The notes beneath the pieces are model-generated. The model was not told the DNA's origin, did no database searches, and saw nothing but the letters and a program-made list of their open reading frames with translations. Shown here piece after piece: positions 25,301-55,639 of a DNA stretch of 64,000 bases. The number at the start of each line of letters is the position of its first letter. The stretch's first letter is position 1. Origin of the DNA: Aphelocoma coerulescens (lineage: Eukaryota > Chordata > Aves > Passeriformes > Corvidae). Location of the stretch: positions 78,421,055 through 78,485,054 of the forward strand of contig NC_091017.1 of NCBI RefSeq assembly GCF_041296385.1, given 5' to 3'. The position numbers and the translations under genes were made by a program.

Positions 25301-25998
25301 AAGTGGGATCTTCTCTCCCGTGGCCTGGAAAGCCCTTGGGAAGGAGGGAAAAGGTTGGAAAAGTGAGGGATTAGGGAAGCACAGCTGGCAGCACTGCGGG
25401 TTAAGTCTGGCTCGCTCCACAGGCTGGGCTTTGACCACAAAGCCTCATCCCAGTCCCAGGGGAGGATGTCGTGGGTGTCCTGGGCTCCCATCACGTCATG
25501 GGGTCGGACACTCCGGCATTTCCCATTCCAAAGCTCCGCCTCTGGCTGAGCCAGAGCTTCTCCTGCTGGAGTTGATTCAAACCCAGGAGCACCAGAATGG
25601 CTTTTGCAGGAGCCTCATTAAGCCATTATTGCGTCTATTAATAAAGCAGAACATTTCCTCTACTGGACATTCATCCCTGGGTGGATGCACTCCATGGGGC
25701 GGGAAAGGGGCCTCTGGACAAATCTGGAGCGAGGAAATTGGTGGATCGGGTTACTCCTAGAAAATTAACCAGTGTTTGTCCACAGAAAAGCAGGAAAAAT
25801 GGATCCAGAGAGCCCCCAGAGCCACCCTGCTGTTCAAGCTGGGGGAGGGTAATTTATTGGGAAGCCCCTTGGGATCAATTCATTAAGGATTACAGGACCT
25901 GGAATGCTGGAATTGTCTGAGCCTCCCTGAGGAGTCTCAGCAAGAGTTATCAGCTACTGCTGATAAGGCACTGGAGACCCCCCAGGGGGCATTAATCA
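25301..25998. other. Spacer between the inverted arms
   Basis: About 700 bases of ordinary, unique-looking sequence. No gene, transposase frame or recognised repeat. It lies mid-way in what could fold as a long hairpin. Confidence 0.8.
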
Positions 25999-26002
25999 GT
26001 CA

Positions 26003-26463
26003 TTGTCCCACTCATCCCCACAATTCCCCATCTCCTGTGGGTCACTGTCCCACTCATCCCCACAATTCCCCATCTCCTATGGGTCACTGTCCCACTCATC
26101 CCCACAATTCCCCATCTCCTGTGGGTCTCTGTCCCACTCATCCCCACAATTCCCCATCTCCTGTGGGTCACTGTCCCACTCATCCCCACAATTCCCCATC
26201 TCCTATGGGTCACTGTCCCACTCATCCCCACAATTCCCCATCTCCTGTGGGTCACTGTCCCTTCCTGGCCAGCTGATGGGATGGGGTGGCCACTGCAGGT
26301 CTCTTCCACTCAGAGTTATCCAATGATTCCTTCCAAACTGAGTTTATTGGGAACTGCTCCCCTTTCCCGTCTCTCCGGCTGGGTTCTAAGCCATCCCGAA
26401 CTTTATGTGGATGAGCTCCACAGGCTGTTTTCCTGGGATCTGGGACAGATCTGGTTTAGCCCA
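26003..26463. repeat. Right arm of the inverted duplication
   Basis: Reverse complement of 24806-25290, with six minisatellite units (26003-26255). Unit variants (GTCACTG versus GTCTCTG) occur in a different order from the left arm. Confidence 0.9.
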
Positions 26464-26667
26464 ACACAAATGTTCATTTATGTGGAAAAATGCATCTTCC
26501 ACACAGGAATTGTGTGGGACACACATCCCACCTGGATTTACCTGGTGACCATGGAATAATCCTGGTGCTCCACCAGGCCAGGACCTCCCAACCAACTCAT
26601 AGACCCAGCCTAAGGTTTAGCCAGGCAAAGTTTCCATCTACAGCTCCCCCACTTTCTCTCCAGCTTT

Positions 26668-26730
26668 TACGGAATAGTTTGGGTTGGAGGGGAACATCAA
26701 AGGTCATCTGGTCCAACCTCTGAATATACA
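26668..26730 (-). mobile_element. CR1 3' tail fragment
   Basis: GGAATAGTTTGGGTTGGAGG and TCATCTGGTCCAACC, an inverted CR1 tail of about 60 bases next to a longer copy. Confidence 0.55.
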
Positions 26731-27290
26731 GAATCCCAGGATCATTGAGGTTGGAAAAGCCCTCCAAGGTCATCAAGTCCAACCTGTGCCCAATCCCCAC
26801 CTTGGCACTGAGTGCCACCTCCAGGAGTTCCTTGGACACCTCCAGGGATGGGCACTCCAAAGCTCCCTGGGCACTTCCAAGGCCTGGACAGCCCTTTCCA
26901 GGAAGGAATATTCCCAATATCCACCCTGAGCCTCCCCTGGCCCAGCCTGAGGCCGTTCCCTCTCCTCCTGTCCCTGTTCCCTGGGAGCAGAGCCCGACCC
27001 CCCCGGCTGCCCCCTCCTGTCAGGGACTTGTGCAGAGCCACAAGGTCCCCCCGGAGCCTCCTTTGCTCCAGCCTGAGCCCCTTTCCAGCTCCCTCAGGAA
27101 TTCTCCAGCCCCTTCCCAGATCCCTCAGCTGCTCCTGGGACTCCAGAGCCTTCATGTCCTGATTGGAGGGGCCTGAAACTGGACACAGCCCTCAAGGTGT
27201 GGCCTCAGCAGTGCCTGGGACAGAGGGACAATCCCTTCCCTGATCCCGCTGGACACCATTCCTGATCCAAGTGCCCACCTGGGCTGATGT
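26731..27290 (-). mobile_element. CR1 copy, longest in the window's left half
   Basis: Starts CAGAATCCCAGGATCATTGA and runs through AAGTCCAACCTGTGCCCAAT, CTCCAGCCTGAGCCCC and GGGGCCTGAAACTGGACACA, which are CR1 3' UTR and late ORF2 sequence read in reverse. No intact frame remains. Confidence 0.8.
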
Positions 27291-27984
27291 TCACCGATCC
27301 CAGGAGATCCCCTCTCCCTCAATGCACATTCCTGGCTGTGCTCAGAGGCAGGAATTTGGTACAGCGGGACACCAGAGCCGCTCCTGCATTTCAGGGATAC
27401 CCAAGGAGCACATCCCAGTTGTTTGGGGTCATTCCCTGCAATCCCCCCCAAGCACGTCCCAAAAATGACCTTTCCCTCCCGAGCCAAACGAATCCATGGA
27501 GCCATAATTGGGCAAATATTGTTCAAGGAAAAGGGATCTGGGAATGTAGACTAAACACAGCTCCCATGCCAGAGAAAACTGCTCCTTACCCTGGAAAAGG
27601 AACTCTCATTCCATAACAAACGCTCCAACTCGATACCTCAGGACAAATATACATCCATATAGATCCCATCTCTATTTACAGTGGGGAAAAAAGCATGGAA
27701 AAGCCTGACCCAGCTTCCAGCACTGGAAAGAAAGACATCCATTGACTTTGTCCAGCACTGGAGGAGGATACGGAACTGTAACATGAACTGGAGGACGTCA
27801 GGAAGGTCGTTCGGATGCTGGGGTTTGATTATTAAAAGGGAATTTTTGATTATTAAAAGGGAATCCTCTCGGTGTTAAAGAATCGCTTGTTTGAGCTGCT
27901 GCCTGGAATTCTCAGGGAATGTTCCCATTTGAAGTCCTCAGGATTAGCGTGGGATTCAAGGATGCGGCCGAAGGAGGGGATTGT

Positions 27985-28462
27985 CCCCTGCTCTGGGGCA
28001 GCTTTGGGCACCACAATCCAAGAAAGATCCAAAACTCTTGGAGATCATCCAAAGGAGGGACACAAGGGTGGGGAAGGGTCTGGAGGAGCCACGCGAGGAG
28101 TGGATGAGGGCACTTGGAATGTTCAGCTGGAGAAGAGGAGCCTGAGGAGACTCATGGGGATTTGCAGCTCCGATCTCTGCTCCCTGTGAGCAGAGACAAG
28201 ACCCAGGGAGCAGCTGGAGCTCTGCCAGGGTGGGCCAGGTTGGATTAAGGAAAAGATTCCTTATCCAGAGGGTGGTCAGGCACTAGAACAGCACCAGAGG
28301 GACTGGTCACATTCCCAAGGCTCCCAGAGCTCCGGGAATATTCGGACACCGCTCCCAGGAATACACAGGGTGGGATTGTTGGGATTGTCCCAAGTAGGGA
28401 AGGAGCTGGATCCATGATCCTTGTGGGTCCCTTCCCACTCAGGATATTCCAGGATTCTTTAC
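27985..28462 (+). mobile_element. CR1 copy, late ORF2 and 3' UTR
   Basis: Contains CTCTGGGGCAGCTTTGGG, TCAGCTGGAGAAGAGGAGCC, TTCCTTATCCAGAGGGTGGT and a terminal TCCCACTCAGGATATTCCAG, in CR1 order and plus orientation. The frame is broken. Confidence 0.75.
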
Positions 28463-28649
28463 CTTAACTGAGTTTCCCATCACCTCTCCATGATGCCTTT
28501 GGGAAGTCCACCCTGACCAAGACCTTTCCCAAGGTCTCCATCGTGAGGACCTCGCCCTGCAGCCTCTGGGATCTTCCTGGTCTCTGGGAAGCCCGAGCCA
28601 CCATGGAAAGACCAGCTCCCAGACTTCATGTGGATAATCAGTGGCATTC

Positions 28650-28740
28650 CCACCCATGGCTGGGGGCAGTTGGAATTAGAGGGTTTTTAATGTCTCTTCC
28701 AACTCATTCCGTGTTTTTATGAGGATGATTCCATGAAAAA
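28650..28740 (+). mobile_element. CR1 3' tail
   Basis: GGCAGTTGGAATTAGAGG followed by TCTCTTCCAACTCATTCCGT and ATGATTCCATGA. Plus orientation, about 90 bases. Confidence 0.65.
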
Positions 28741-29380
28741 TGCAGCAACCTCCAGTGAAACCACCCCGAGGAACAAGAGTGAAGCCTCACGCGGATGTCT
28801 TAGCTAAACCCACCCTTTATTCCGTAATTTTGGGTCTCTCCTCTGTGGATTATTCACAAAAAGCCCACACAAATCCACCGAGACTTCAGCCACGACCTCC
28901 AAGCTTCCCTGCCCCTCCCTTTCCCACATTTTTCCATGCAAGCCTTTATCATTTGTGTTTTATCAGCTCTAAAATCCCACATCAGCTGTTAAATAAAACA
29001 TCAGGGAGATGCTCCAAGTCAGGATTTTGGTGTAATCATCTCCTGTAAAGGGAAATTTGAATTCCTAGCCTGGGATAAAATGAAAACCCTTCATTCCAAG
29101 TGCAGAGGGAGACCTTCAGAAAGGAATATTTGCCAGAAATCCATTTGCTATCCCAGCACTTTACATCCTGTTTGCTGTCACAGTTTATCATTTTTAGAAG
29201 CACAGATCAAACCCCGAGGCCATCTAGGTACTCTAAATTATTATCCCCACACTTCGGAAGATTTATTAGGATTTATTTTGGGATTTCAGCCAGTTTTACT
29301 CAGGAGATCAGCAGGGAATTGGATGCATGTAGAATCCCAAGCTCCTTTCACCCCAGGAGTCCAAACCTGGGGAGCGAATC

Positions 29381-29742
29381 CTCCATGAAATTATTTGGGT
29401 TGGATGGGACCTTAAGGATCATCCCATTCCCACCCCATTCCGTGGGCAGGGACACCTCCCACTATCCCAGGCTGCTCCAAGCCCCAGTGCCCAGCCTGGC
29501 CTTGGGCACTGCCAGGGATCCAGGGGCAGCCCCAGCTGCTCTGGCAATTCCAGCCCAGCCCCTCCCCACCCTCCCAGCCAGCAATTCCTTCCCAACATCC
29601 CAGCCCAAGCTCCCCTTTCCCACTGGGAAGCCATTCCCTGCCTCCTGGCCCTCCAGCCCTTGGCCCCAGTCCCTCTGCAGCTCTCCTGGAGCCCCTTTAG
29701 GCCCTGCAAGGGGCTCCCAGCTCTCCCTGGCTCCTTCCCTTC
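29381..29742 (-). mobile_element. CR1 3' copy, close relative of the dimers
   Basis: Near-identical to 131-490 and 19255-19610 but 5'-truncated before the dimer junction; it ends at CTCCTTCCCTTCTGG. Confidence 0.8.
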
Positions 29743-31545
29743 TGGAATATTCTGTTTTATTCAATTTTATTCTATTCCAAGGCACCTTCCACGTTTTAAT
29801 TCCAGCCAAGACCAGAGCACAGGGTCCACCAGGGCTCCTAAAATATTCTGGAGCAAAACAACGCCAAGAAAGCACCTGGAAATCCATCCCTTTCTCCCAT
29901 TTTTCTCCTTTCAATAATTCCTGCAAATGTTACTTAAGGACACTGCAAGATTTTAGCTCAACCTTTAGCTCAGCTCTACCTTGGAAGGGCCTGAGCCAGC
30001 AGATTTTCAGGTTAAATCCACATTTCAAGGGCACACAAGGCCAATACCAGAATCCCATTTAGTTTTGCAGGAGCCAAAATTCCCTTTCATTTTCTGAAGG
30101 GGAAAAAAAAGAGACAAAAAGAGAAGGGGAAAAAGAAGGAAAGAAAAAAAATCCATGGATGCATTCACACACCTTTTCTGTGCTCTCACACACAACCTTT
30201 AAAAAGAAACTTTCCAAGAGTTCAGCTCGAGTTAAAACCAAGGGAGTAACGTGAGCCTCGGAGCCGGCGCCGAGTGGAAAGAACACGGAGTCCGAGGGAC
30301 CCGTGACGGGATCCAGCAGCTCCCGTGAGGCCATCCCCCCCAAAAAAAACCACCTCTCCCTGCTTCTGTTGGAGCAGAGTGAGACACCTCATCCCCCTCC
30401 AGGGGTGGTGCAGCTCCTCGCTGAAAGCCATAAATGACCAATAAATTATAAATAAATCCGAGCAAAGGGAGGGGAGCGGCGGGAAGCGAAGAAATCCCAA
30501 AAGGAAATGACCTTCCCTGCTCTGCCAGAGGTGACAGATGGGGTTTGTGGGAGCTGGACGGACAGAAAGGACGGGGAGGTGCCACCTCGGGCTGGGAAAG
30601 GGACAGGAGCAGCAATGAGCACAACACAAGGGTGGATTTTGGCGACAGCCAGGACAGAGCCGGCAAAATCTGTGTTGGCAGGACACAGCCTGAAGTAGGG
30701 AAAGAGCAGCCACAAAGCTCTGAAGGGAGGGAAAGGAGCCTTGGAGCCTCTGGCTGCTCCGAAGGGACCCAGGCTTGGGCTTCATGGTCACATTTTCCAG
30801 CCAAAGTTCTATTCATTCCCGCAGCCCTCACTTGCCTTTGGATGTCATCACTGGAAGCAACATCCTGTTCTCCAACACTCCCACCACGGCCAGGGCTTCA
30901 TCAGGGCTCTATTTATGGGGAAAAGAGGAAGGAGACAGAAGCCAATTACTTCACTAATTGCCTAATTACCCTAAGCACTCCCAGCCTGCCCCGGCTCCAC
31001 TCCGGAGCAGCTGCAGCTGCGGCTCCCACCAGTAGCTTGTCCTGGCACATCTCATCTCATCAAAGCTCTTCTCCCACCAGCCAGGGTCAGAAGATCCTAA
31101 AGAATTTGTGATTTAAAAAGCTCGGAGCAACGCCAGCAGCCAGAAAACTCCAGGACATGGATTTGCTGAGGAGGTGGAGTCAATCTCTCCAGAGCCCAAA
31201 TGGGAAGCGATGGGAGGGCAGGGACACCCGGCTGCTCCCACCCCACCTGCTGCCCAGCGCGGGGTCATTCCCACCTTGGGAATCGTGTCCTGCCTCGTCT
31301 GCTCCACCCCACACCTTCTGCCCACTGTGCCACGCACTCGGCAGCTGGGGGTTTGTTCTGCCACCCATGGTGCTCTCTTGTGCCAATTCCATATGGAGCA
31401 ATTCCTGGAAAAAAGGGCAGCAAGGACCAGGACACACACACACAGCTGGAATGTTTGCCTTCCCCCCTTTCTCTTGCTGGGAAGAGGAGAAAGCTCTGGG
31501 CAGAAACCAGGTGTCCTGGACCACCCAAAAACCTTGGGATGTGTT
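29743..31545. other. No gene seen downstream of CYP26B1
   Basis: Unique-looking sequence with a purine-rich patch at 30100-30155 and the small homeodomain cluster at 30890-31000. Confidence 0.55.
30890..31000. promoter_or_regulatory. Small homeodomain-motif cluster
   Basis: CCAATTAC, CTAATTGCC and TAATTACC occur within 35 bases at about 30938-30972, in sequence without a recognisable repeat, 1.3 kb beyond the 3' end of CYP26B1. Weak evidence for an element. Confidence 0.2.
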
Positions 31546-32090
31546 GGACCTTGGAGCTGTGGCACCTTGGTCATGTCCATGTCCAATCTCCAAAGATGGA
31601 GACTCCAAACCTCTCCCATTTAATCCAACACTTGACCATCCTCCCCATGAAAATTGTATTTTATTTTATTTTGTTTTATTTGGGAATTTCCTCTTTTGGA
31701 TCCATATCAGCCAGGCTTCACTTTGAACAATTGGCTCAGGATCATGTCCAGCCTCCAGGGATGGAGACTCCAAACATCTCCCACTTGATCCAACTTTTGA
31801 CCATTCTCCCCATAAAAATATTTCATTTCATTTCATTTCATTTCATTTCATTTCATTTCAATTCAATTCAATGGAATTTCCTGTATTTGGATCCCCGTCA
31901 GCTGGGATTCACCTTGGTCCGGTGGCTCAGGTCCATGGTCAATCTCCAGGGACAGAGATTCCAAATCTCTGGACATCTTGATTCAACACTTGACCATCAC
32001 CCCCATAATTTATTTTATTTTTAAGCACAATTTCCTCTATTTATGCCCATATCAACCAGGGTTCACCTTGGCCATTGAGCTGGATGCCAA
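31546..32090. repeat. Tandem array of 170-190-bp units with internal microsatellites
   Basis: Three units share TCCAATCTCC/CAGCCTCC, GGAGACTCCAAA, CTTGACCAT and CAGGCTTCAC-type words. At the same internal point they carry (ATTTT)n near 31660, (TTTCA)n at 31826-31860 and (TTTTA)n near 32010. Confidence 0.75.
31826..31860. repeat. (TTTCA)n microsatellite
   Basis: Seven TTTCA units grading into TTCAA units at 31860-31871. Confidence 0.95.
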
Positions 32091-32275
32091 AATCCCACCT
32101 TATGGGATGCCCCAATTCCTGGGATGGTTCTCCCTGAAACCCCAACCCAGGAGGCCCCAAGGCCTTCAAAGGAGCTGCAGCTGGAACGCGAGACCAAAAC
32201 TTGGGAGCTCCAACCCTTTTCATTCTGGAATTCTAGAAAGGAGCCACAGGGATGATTTTTTGGTTTTTGTTTTGT

Positions 32276-32281
32276 TTTATT
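32276..32281 (-). terminator. Candidate distal poly(A) signal AATAAA
   Basis: AATAAA on the minus strand about 430 bases past the proximal one, followed by an A-rich tract. The downstream element is poorer, but the AT-rich, non-repeat sequence continues up to this point. Confidence 0.4.
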
Positions 32282-32706
32282 TTGGGATCACAAAATACAC
32301 AACATTCATTTTAATATGGGACACAGAATATTCTGTACATATTAAAACCCACATGACTGCAACACAACCTCACACAGCACCAATTCCCGAACGAAAAAAC
32401 CCCACAAGTGCTTTTTTCCTTTTTTTTATAATATTAAAAACAAATAGGATAAAACATTAATATTTTTTCCCAGATAACGTTTACAATAAAGAGGGGAAAA
32501 AAAATCATATTTTTACTAAATAACAAATATTTAACAGCACAACTTTATCCTAAATATCTATTTTTGAATTATAACAAAAATAGCACTTATAATAGTTTAT
32601 AAAGACAGACCAAAAAAAAAAATTTGTGTATAAAATAATATTATAGCAAATTGGACTGTGCTAATTAAAAAAAAAAACCAACAAAAAATTCTGAGATTCA
32701 AAGTGC

Positions 32707-32712
32707 TTTATT
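32707..32712 (-). terminator. Candidate proximal poly(A) signal AATAAA
   Basis: AATAAA on the minus strand, followed within 20-40 nt by a U/GU-rich stretch (complement of about 32665-32695), the usual layout of a cleavage site. Cleavage would fall near 32690. Confidence 0.5.
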
Positions 32713-34892
32713 CTGCAAACCCACTGCAGCAACTTTTTTGTTTTAGTCAAGTTATATTAGTTAGGACTGGAACAACAAAGCCTGGCTTACTTCAGCCTGG
32801 ATTAAATACTCCCCCACACAAACACTGTATATCCACGGGATGTAAATGGAATTTCAGGGATGGCTGCAGCTCCCATTCCCATGAAAACTCACTCCGGAGC
32901 AGGTTTGGTTCTCACTTTGGAATGACATTGGAAGTTAAAATGTAAATTTCAGGGAAAACCCTTCCTTGATTCCCCACGAAAAGAGGGACTGAGCCCTTCC
33001 AGGAGAGTCTGTCCGAGGGATTCAGCTTTAACCAGACCTTCCATCCTGCTTGTCCCTCCAGCTTTTCCCTTTCCCAGCTCACTCATCCCCAGGCACAGAT
33101 CCCAGATGGAAATGGGGGCTCCCAGAGAGCACCCGTTGGGTTCTCACCCTACAGCTCGTCCACCTTCCATCCCATCCCCAAGCCCTACCCAAAACACAGA
33201 CACCTCCCAGTGCCCATCGCCTCTCCCCAGGTGTTTGTCCCTGGAAGTCCCCCCCGTCCCACCACATCCAGGTTTGTGTTCTCCTTTGCCCTTTGGGGTT
33301 TGGATTTCCACCAAGCTCCTTTTATCACTGGGAAAGTTTTCTCCCTGTCAGGGACAAGGAAACGCCTGGAATCCCAACAGGGCCTGAGCTAGTGGTGTTC
33401 CACCCAAAAATTCCAGGCTGGGAAACTCTGACCCTCTGCTCCAGGGCTCCTGAGACCTTCCTTTGGGGTTTGGCACGTTGGTCACCACCCAGAAAAAAGG
33501 TTGGGATCGGAATGGGAGTTGGGAATCCCAGAAGACTGGGAGTTTTATTCCAGCTTAAATCAAGCTGTGCATCCCAGTGGGAGGGAACACCATCCCCTGG
33601 GATGCTCCGGCGGGATTTTTGGCAGCTTGGCTGACAGCATTCCAACCTCAAGTGCTTCCCTTGGCTCCAAACCTGCCTCCCTCCTCCTTGCCCCCGCCAG
33701 CACCGGGCCGGCCAAGGCAGCCTCACCTCCGCTTGCTTCACACTTCCTGCGACTTTCCCAAGAGGCACCTCTCACCAAAGAGGCAAAAGCACAACCTGCA
33801 AAGCCACCTGGTGAGCCACACCTGTCCCTTCTCCTTTGCCTATTCCAAGCCCTCGGACTTCTCTGGACCCCTTTGGAGCTGAGAGCCAAGCTGCCCCCCG
33901 AGCGCCAGATCGGTTCCCGTCACCATTCTCAGCCCCCTCGTGTTGTCTGTTCCACCTCAGAGGGTTGAGGTGGGACAGGAGTGGAAGAGCTGCCCCAAGG
34001 CACAGAGGGATCTCCCAAGCTGGTGTTTGGCTCTGGTTTGAACCCAACACCTGCCCAGGTGCTGGGGGAGCTTTTGCTCCTCACTCTCCCAACACAAGCC
34101 CCCAAATCTCCAACCCAACCCAGAAGCCTCTTGCATGCAAAAAACCAAAATAAAATAACCCCCCCCAGCAAATGGAAGGCAAGATACCTCTCGGTGGTTG
34201 CTGGCTTGTGCTGGAGAGGCTTTGGGATTCTTCTGGGATACGGGGTGGCAGCTGACACGGAGCCCTCTCCTTCCTGCCGAGCTTTCCCGTCGCCAAAAAA
34301 CCCCAAACACGAGACAAAGGAATGCGTGCGTTGGCTTAATTCAAGACATCACCTTTAATGCAAATGCCTCTGGCAGGAGCAGCCCCGGTGCTCCCAGAGC
34401 CGTGCTGGGGCTCGGGGCTGGTGCCAGCACCTTGAGGGGACAGCAAAGGCACCCAAATGTCCCCAAAGCCAGGTGCCTTTGCCCAGGACTGGCGAGGGGC
34501 TGTGGTGGAGGGGGTGCTCACAGGCCGTGTAGCAGCAGCAGGAAATTCAACGAGAGCAAAAAAGGGCATCCCCCTCCCCAGAGCCCCAAAACATCTTGGA
34601 AAATGCAAATCTGCCTCACTCGAGGCCTTGGGGATGACTCAGCCCAGACAAGACACCACAGGAGGGGTTTTTGGGAAAGCAAAACGACCCCTCCTCCTCC
34701 CCAGCCTGCCCCGGCACCAGCGGGAGAGGGGCTGGGAGTGGGCAGCGTTGTGTCCCCCTGGCAAAGGAAAGGCTCCAACGCCCCGGAACAAACAACACAA
34801 CCAAACAAATGAAAAAAAAAAATAAAATAAAACCTCAAAAACCATAAAAACACTGTTATCACCAGCTAATTTAACACTGTTAAAAAAAAAAT

Positions 34893-34905
34893 AGGTCAGA
34901 GGTCA
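34893..34905 (+). promoter_or_regulatory. Perfect DR1 nuclear-receptor site in the 3' UTR
   Basis: AGGTCA G AGGTCA. An exact DR1, the consensus for RXR heterodimers with PPAR or RAR, and for HNF4-type receptors. It lies about 420 bases past the CYP26B1 stop codon. Functional use is unknown. Confidence 0.35.
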
Positions 34906-35323
34906 CCCCAGAGCTGCCCCGGGACACCAGACCTCAGATCCTCGGCTGATTCCAAAGCCTTTCCCGCAGTCGGGCCTTCTCCTCCTGGCAGCAGAAGTGT
35001 TTTATAGATATTTATATATATATATATTTATAATATTTAGATACTGTGTATGGTCAGCCATCCCAGCTCGACTCGGCTTTTGAGGATCTTCCTCCTTCCC
35101 AACAAAACAAGACGACGCCGACGCCACCCCGACCTTCTCCGTGTCCCGCGGGAAGAGCAAAACGCTTTTGGCAGCTTCCCTGCTGGAAAAGCAGTCCCAA
35201 TCTGGAGGTGAGCGCCGTGGAGAAGCTCCTTATCCCTCTCTCCTCCCCTCCTGTCCATCCCCTCGCCCCCACCCCACCCCTGCGTCCCCCGGCCGCCCGT
35301 CCCTGGTGCCACCGGCGCGGGCT

Positions 35324-54749
<19,426 letters not shown>

Positions 54750-54750
<1 letters not shown>

Positions 54751-54906
54751 TTAAATAGCTGTATATATGTATCTACACACACGCAGCGAGCCGGTTCGGT
54801 TTATAGCTCTATCTCTACATATATATAAATATCTCCCTATAAATACAGATCTCTCGCGACGCCGCTTATTTGGGAGCCCCAGACTTTTCACCAGACTTCT
54901 GTAGAG

Positions 54907-54938
<32 letters not shown>

Positions 54939-55030
54939 GAGGCAGGGCTGCTGGGCAAAGCCCCTCTGCACTGTTCGCTTTGAGGCAAAAGAAAGTCAAA
55001 TGTGTGTTTATATAGAGGCGGGGAAGCCGG
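54750..55030 (-). promoter_or_regulatory. Candidate CYP26B1 core promoter with TATA boxes
   Basis: On the minus strand a TATATAAA box lies at 55007-55014 in a GC-rich setting; further TATA-like motifs occur at 54800-54805 (TATAAA) and about 54821-54845. A start about 30 nt after the first would give a 5' UTR of about 1 kb that includes poly(T) tracts; use of the inner boxes would shorten it by 170-210 nt. Position relative to exon 1 and the CpG-rich surroundings support a promoter. No consensus DR5 retinoic-acid element was found here. Confidence 0.4.
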
Positions 55031-55372
55031 GGCTGGGCCGGCCGCCAGCGCCGCTGCTCCCCCCGCGCCCCCACCCGCACTTCAGAGGCTCGGGGGGGCC
55101 GGGCCGGCCCGGGGGACGCGGCGCTGGAGCGTGCGAGCCCTGGCGAGGAGCCCGCGGCTCGGTCACGCCGCTCTGCTCGGCCTCATCCTCCTCCTCCTCT
55201 TTCTCCTCCTCTTCTCCTCCTCCTCCTCCTCCTCCTCCTCCTCCCGCCGCCGCCGCCGCTGCTCCTTCCCCGCCGCCGGCCTGCGGAGAGACGAGCGCGG
55301 CTCAGCCCCGCCGCCCCCCGCCCAGCGCCCCCCGCCCGGGTTAACCCTTGGCGAGGCGCTCCCGGCATCGGC

Positions 55373-55610
55373 CCCCTTCGCCCCCTTCGCCACCCCATGG
55401 GTCCCCTTCGCCCCCTTCGCCACCCCATGGGTCCGCTTCGCCACCCCATGGGTCCCCTTCGCCACCCCATGGGTCCGCTTCGCCACCCCATGGGTCCCCT
55501 CCGCCACCCCATGGGTCCCCTTCGCCCCCTTCGCCACCCCATGGGTCCCCTCCGCCACCCCATGGGTCCCCTCCGCCACCCCATCGGGTCCCTCCGCCGC
55601 CCCATCGGGT
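55373..55610. repeat. 21-bp minisatellite upstream of the promoter
   Basis: About ten units combining CTTCGCCACC and CCATGGGTCCC, with short CTTCGCCCC insertions. Every core unit has a CCCATGGG palindrome and a CpG. Confidence 0.95.
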
Positions 55611-55639
55611 CCGCTCCTCAGCCCCCCCCATGCCCTCAG

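Larger units (their letters stand above)
32260..35323 (-). other. CYP26B1: CYP26B1 3' UTR (about 3.06 kb, inferred)
   Basis: Sequence after the stop lacks CR1 copies and is less repeat-rich than its surroundings. It becomes AT-rich at both ends: a TA-rich stretch at 35001-35040, and 32280-32700. A 3-kb 3' UTR would fit the long human CYP26B1 transcript as I remember it. It holds an exact octamer (ATGCAAAT on the plus strand, 34358-34365) and a perfect DR1 (34893-34905). The end is uncertain because two poly(A) signals are visible. Confidence 0.65.

Noticed and set aside
24958..26309. Tandem arrays read as repeat proteins or a CRISPR-like array
   Set aside because: The 42-bp units are contiguous with no spacers, in vertebrate DNA. 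The 14-residue periodic peptides follow from the unit length being a multiple of three.
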